This document shows positions 6,389-8,389 of a stretch of DNA of 8,389 bases, in pieces. Position numbers and translations under genes: made by a program. The DNA lies in assembly GCA_946405695.1 (NCBI GenBank), contig CAMJIA010000063.1:1-8389 (forward strand), written 5' to 3'. The DNA comes from an uncultured Prevotellaceae bacterium. Its GTDB lineage: Bacteria; Bacteroidota; Bacteroidia; Bacteroidales; Bacteroidaceae. The notes beneath the pieces were generated by a model. It searched no databases. It was not told the origin of the DNA and saw nothing but the letters and a program-made list of their open reading frames with translations. Position 1 is the first letter of the stretch. The number at the start of each line of letters is the position of its first letter.

Positions 6389-6883
6389 TTACTCAAACTT
6401 TCTGGACCATTCAAGGAATTTGTCCACGCCGGCACGGCCGAACTTCTCTAAGGACTGGGCAGTCTCCAGTACGGTGCGAACATGGTCGGGACGGGACTTG
6501 GAATAGAACTTATCAGCATAGCAGATGATTTGCTCCTCGAGGGTTTCAGGTTCGAAGCCGGGCAGACCGGTACCCGTATGGCGCTCAGCAACACGGGCAT
6601 GACGGGGGAAGCCCTCCTGACGCAACAGTTCGCCGCCAATCTGACCATGACGGATATAGGGCTCCGTGCCATGACAGAGAATCGAGGGAGCGTCACACTG
6701 ATAGATGCCGATGTCGTGCAACATGGCGGCTTCTTCGAGGAACTGCACATCGACAGGCAGCTCCACGTGTTTCTTGACAATCTGCAGACAGCGGTCAGCC
6801 ACTTGCCGGCTGTGTTTCAGCAACAGACGGCGCAGGTCATCGTCGTCAGGATAGTATTTGTTGATGATAGATAAGTAGTCCAT
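6389..6883 (-). CDS. HD-domain metal-dependent phosphohydrolase (HDIG-type)
   Basis: A 164-residue soluble protein of the HD superfamily. The expected metal ligands appear in order: His24 in the first helix (LLKHSRQVAD), His56-Asp57 in AAMLHDIGIY, further histidines at 79, 95 and 102 (IRHGQIGGELL, PRHARVAERHTG), and Asp124 in CYADKFYSKS. This is the common single-domain bacterial form. Members hydrolyse phosphate esters of nucleotides or related small molecules, but the substrate cannot be told from the sequence. The start is ATG 6881-6883, with a promoter box 28 bases upstream and a purine-rich stretch before the ATG. The neighbouring phosphatase gene is divergent. Downstream there is no gene, only the 22-bp array and the hairpin block. 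Confidence 0.92.
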   Translation of the reverse strand: MDYLSIINKYYPDDDDLRRLLLKHSRQVADRCLQIVKKHVELPVDVQFLEEAAMLHDIGIYQCDAPSILCHGTEPYIRHGQIGGELLRQEGFPRHARVAERHTGTGLPGFEPETLEEQIICYADKFYSKSRPDHVRTVLETAQSLEKFGRAGVDKFLEWSRKFE

Positions 6884-6911
6884 TTTCGCTCTTTTTCAAA
6901 GTATTTGTTGG

Positions 6912-6919
6912 CAAAGGTA
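6912..6919 (-). promoter_or_regulatory. Predicted -7 box of the HD-domain gene
   Basis: The minus strand reads TACCTTTG, an exact match to TAnnTTTG, 28 bases before the ATG. No TTG is present at the expected -33 position (around 6939-6943), where the tandem AATTACG repeats lie instead. The predicted leader is about 20-25 nt. Confidence 0.6.
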
Positions 6920-6925
6920 GAAAAT

Positions 6926-6953
6926 AATTACGAATTACGAATTACGAATTACG
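6926..6953. repeat. Four perfect tandem copies of AATTACG between two divergent promoters
   Basis: The 7-bp unit occurs at 6926-6932, 6933-6939, 6940-6946 and 6947-6953 without a mismatch. The -7 boxes of the two flanking genes lie at 6912-6919 (minus) and 6964-6971 (plus). The expected -33 positions of both fall at about the same place, around 6941, in the middle of the repeat. Gain or loss of a unit would change promoter spacing and upstream sequence for both genes. Confidence 0.85.
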
Positions 6954-6963
6954 ATTTTTTTTG

Positions 6964-6971
6964 TACTTTTG
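6964..6971 (+). promoter_or_regulatory. Predicted -7 box of the acid phosphatase gene
   Basis: TACTTTTG matches TAnnTTTG and is followed by CA. It lies 21 bases before ATG 6993. No TTG is seen at -33, where the AATTACG repeat lies. Its position supports ATG 6993 as the start, because a TTG at 6969 would lie inside the box itself. Confidence 0.6.
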
Positions 6972-6992
6972 CAAAAGAAATACTGTTTTACG

Positions 6993-7739
6993 ATGAAAAG
7001 AAGAAGCCTCCTCCCTATCCTACTATGCCTGCTGTCGCTGCAGATTTCTGCCCAGCAGAACGTCGGCAACGATGCTAAGGACACGAAGTTGGAAACACCC
7101 GCATTCCTCTCCGAAGAGGAGTTGCCCAACCCCTTGCGCTTCATTCCAGCACCACCAGAGCCAGGCAGTGGTCCATTTGATAACGACACCTATTATTATC
7201 ACTTTGGGAAGAAGGAACGCCAGACGGCACGTGGAGAAAAGGCTGCCCGCGACGAGGTGCAATGGACCTCGGAAGCGTTCAGTGAGGCTGCAGGCATCCA
7301 GATTGGTCCTGAGGAGACGCCCGAGATTTTCAAGCTGGCTGAGGGTGCACAGAAGGATGCCAATGCCACCAACAGGCTGGCCAAGAACCACTACCGTCGG
7401 ACGCGTCCGTTCGTCTATTTCAACGAGCCCTCGCTATTACCCGAATATGACGAGGAAGCGAAGGAATCCTTCAGCTACCCCTCCGGCCATAGCGTAAGAG
7501 GATGGACCTATGCCCTCACACTGGCGCTGGTGGTTCCCGACTCTACCGAGGCGCTGATAGCCCGTGCCCAGGAGTATGCCATCCATCGCGTCATCTGCGG
7601 TCGCCACTACAAGAGCGACATTGATGCCTCGCTGGTGGAAGCCACCGCCGTCATGAGCAAGCTGCTCTCGAATGAGGACTTCCTGGAACAACTGGAGAAG
7701 GCCCGCAAGGAGTATGCGAGCCTTCGTCGGGAGAAGTAA
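6993..7739 (+). CDS. Periplasmic class A acid phosphatase (PAP2 superfamily)
   Basis: A 248-residue exported phosphomonoesterase that would release phosphate from small organic esters in the periplasm. MKRRSLLPILLCLLSLQISA is a clear signal peptide with likely cleavage after Ala20. The three PAP2 motifs are present: K-x6-RP (Lys131...Arg138-Pro139 in KNHYRRTRP), PSGH (163-166, nucleophile-assisting His166) and R-x5-H-x3-D (Arg199, His205, Asp209 in RVICGRHYKSD). The RVICG-H--SD-DA segment is characteristic of class A enzymes such as PhoN/PhoC. The usual Ser before that Arg is His198 here. ATG 6993 is chosen over an in-frame TTG at 6969 because the signal peptide begins there and the promoter box covers the TTG. 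The mgtC-like gene converges 16 bp downstream. Confidence 0.92.
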   Translation: MKRRSLLPILLCLLSLQISAQQNVGNDAKDTKLETPAFLSEEELPNPLRFIPAPPEPGSGPFDNDTYYYHFGKKERQTARGEKAARDEVQWTSEAFSEAAGIQIGPEETPEIFKLAEGAQKDANATNRLAKNHYRRTRPFVYFNEPSLLPEYDEEAKESFSYPSGHSVRGWTYALTLALVVPDSTEALIARAQEYAIHRVICGRHYKSDIDASLVEATAVMSKLLSNEDFLEQLEKARKEYASLRREK

Positions 7740-7755
7740 CGTATAGTGTTTCTAT

Positions 7756-8205
7756 TTATTCCTTGCGGTGCTTGTCAATCTTGCGTAGCAAGAAGTTGAA
7801 AGCCTCGAGACCTACCAGCACCATGAGGGTGGCAGCCGTTGCCAGCACATACATGCCACCACCGCAGGCCAGGCCAATAGCTGCCGCTACCCACAAGCCT
7901 GCCGCCGTGGTCAAGCCACTGACCATGTTCTCCTGTTTGCGGAAGATGATGGTACCGGCACCGATGAAACCAATACCACTGACCACCTGTGCGGCAATAC
8001 GTGAGACATCCCAACGCGACGTCATGCCATCCATCTGTACGTCACCGAAGCCATAAGCAGAGACTATCATAAACAGTGCCGAACCCAAAGCTACGAGGAA
8101 GTGGGTGCGGAAGCCAGCCTCCTTGGCACGGTATTCACGTTCGAGACCAATCAGACTGCCAAGCAGTGCAGCGACAAAGATTCGTAGAATAAATTCGTAC
8201 TCCAT
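7756..8205 (-). CDS. MgtC/SapB family inner-membrane protein, single-domain form
   Basis: The 149-residue, highly hydrophobic protein has the conserved MgtC signature: GSLIGLEREYRAKEAGFRTH (16-35, including the charged LERE and the AGxRT motif), QVVSGIGFIGAG (73-84) and VSGLTTAAGLWVAAAIGLAC (95-114). About four or five membrane segments are expected. It ends in a short basic tail (RKIDKHRKE) and lacks the C-terminal ACT-like domain of Salmonella MgtC. Family members are linked to growth at low Mg2+ and, in pathogens, to inhibition of ATP synthase; in commensals the role is unclear, and no Mg-responsive leader is visible here. The start is ATG 8203-8205, with the promoter box 24 bases upstream. 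It is divergent from tatA, and the acid phosphatase gene converges on it. Confidence 0.94.
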   Translation of the reverse strand: MEYEFILRIFVAALLGSLIGLEREYRAKEAGFRTHFLVALGSALFMIVSAYGFGDVQMDGMTSRWDVSRIAAQVVSGIGFIGAGTIIFRKQENMVSGLTTAAGLWVAAAIGLACGGGMYVLATAATLMVLVGLEAFNFLLRKIDKHRKE

Positions 8206-8229
8206 AGTTAAATGTTGTTATTTCCGCTG

Positions 8230-8237
8230 CAAAGATA
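8230..8237 (-). promoter_or_regulatory. Predicted promoter (-7 box) of the mgtC-like gene
   Basis: The minus strand reads TATCTTTG, matching TAnnTTTG, 24 bases before the ATG. A TTG at the -33 position (minus strand, 8258-8260) lies exactly 20 bp upstream, which fits Bacteroidetes spacing. That TTG overlaps the -7 box region of the opposing tatA promoter. Confidence 0.68.
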
Positions 8238-8249
8238 ATCTTTTTTTCG

Positions 8250-8257
8250 TATCTTTG
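8250..8257 (+). promoter_or_regulatory. Predicted promoter (-7 box) of tatA
   Basis: TATCTTTG matches TAnnTTTG, 29 bases before ATG 8287. The -33 candidate is CTG at 8227-8229, 20 bp upstream, a weaker form of TTG. The two opposing boxes are only 12 bp apart and lie in a 10-bp perfect inverted repeat (8228-8237 and 8250-8259). Confidence 0.65.
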
Positions 8258-8286
8258 CAAGAAATACGACCAAAAACAATAGTAAC

Positions 8287-8389
8287 ATGTTTGGATTAGG
8301 AATGCAAGAAATCATCGTCATAGCCCTCATCATTCTCTTGTTGTTCGGCGGCAAGAAGATTCCTGAACTGATGAAAGGCCTGGGCAAGG
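8287..8389 (+). CDS. tatA: TatA/E family twin-arginine translocase subunit, N-terminal part (cut by window end)
   Basis: The first 34 codons read [20 protein letters not shown] followed by [14 protein letters not shown]. This is the TatA architecture: a short periplasmic N-terminus, one transmembrane helix, the FG hinge (Phe20-Gly21) and the start of the amphipathic helix with the conserved [13 protein letters not shown] pattern. TatA oligomers form the transport element of the twin-arginine pathway, which exports folded proteins across the inner membrane. ATG 8287 is the only sensible start; the leader is A-rich without a Shine-Dalgarno sequence. TatA and TatE/B-like paralogues cannot be told apart from this fragment, and whether tatC follows is outside the window. 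Confidence 0.92.
   Translation, partial: MFGLGMQEIIVIALIILLLFGGKKIPELMKGLGK

Noticed and set aside
6482..6874. A 130-codon open frame on the plus strand across the HD-domain gene
   Set aside because: The opposite strand encodes a clear HD-domain protein with its metal ligands in order; this frame is its shadow and has no promoter of its own.
6969..6992. TTG at 6969 as start of the acid phosphatase
   Set aside because: It lies inside the TACTTTTG promoter box, and the signal peptide begins at ATG 6993.

Overview
The window looks like chromosomal DNA of a member of the Bacteroidales, most likely Prevotella or a close relative. This rests on three things: promoter boxes of the Bacteroidetes type (TAnnTTTG) upstream of five genes, no clear Shine-Dalgarno sequences at the starts examined, and a decayed gene whose tail (GRKLQGKPTIKGVYINNGKK) resembles C-termini common in Prevotella surface proteins. 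The genus is an inference and could not be searched.

Layout. Bases 1-2530 carry, on the plus strand, the 3' end of peptidase T (pepT) and, 28 bp later, a CPA2-type cation:proton antiporter with two C-terminal RCK_C (TrkA_C) domains. They are probably co-transcribed. The antiporter's stop codon overlaps the stop of a large minus-strand gene (2527-5409), an outer-membrane LptD/OstA-like LPS-assembly protein with a GTG start and a promoter box almost touching it. Bases 5517-5881 hold a broken remnant of a secreted protein. Bases 5882-6388 contain no gene but are unusually rich in structure: a row of stem-loops, then an array of 22-bp units arranged as a mirror image around a perfect 19-bp hairpin with a G6 loop.

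An HD-domain hydrolase (6389-6883, minus) and a periplasmic class A acid phosphatase (6993-7739, plus) diverge from a short intergenic region with four tandem 7-bp repeats between their promoters. The phosphatase converges, with a 16-bp gap, on a single-domain MgtC/SapB membrane protein (7756-8205, minus). That gene diverges from tatA (8287 onward, cut by the window end), and the two promoters interlock in a near-palindrome.

The genes are mostly envelope and housekeeping functions (peptide turnover, ion exchange, LPS export, phosphate scavenging, Tat export) and do not form one pathway. The least explained material is non-coding: the 5947-6338 block and the two divergent promoter regions. I see no phage, integrase, CRISPR, tRNA, rRNA or intact insertion sequence. 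No defence or biosynthetic system is evident.
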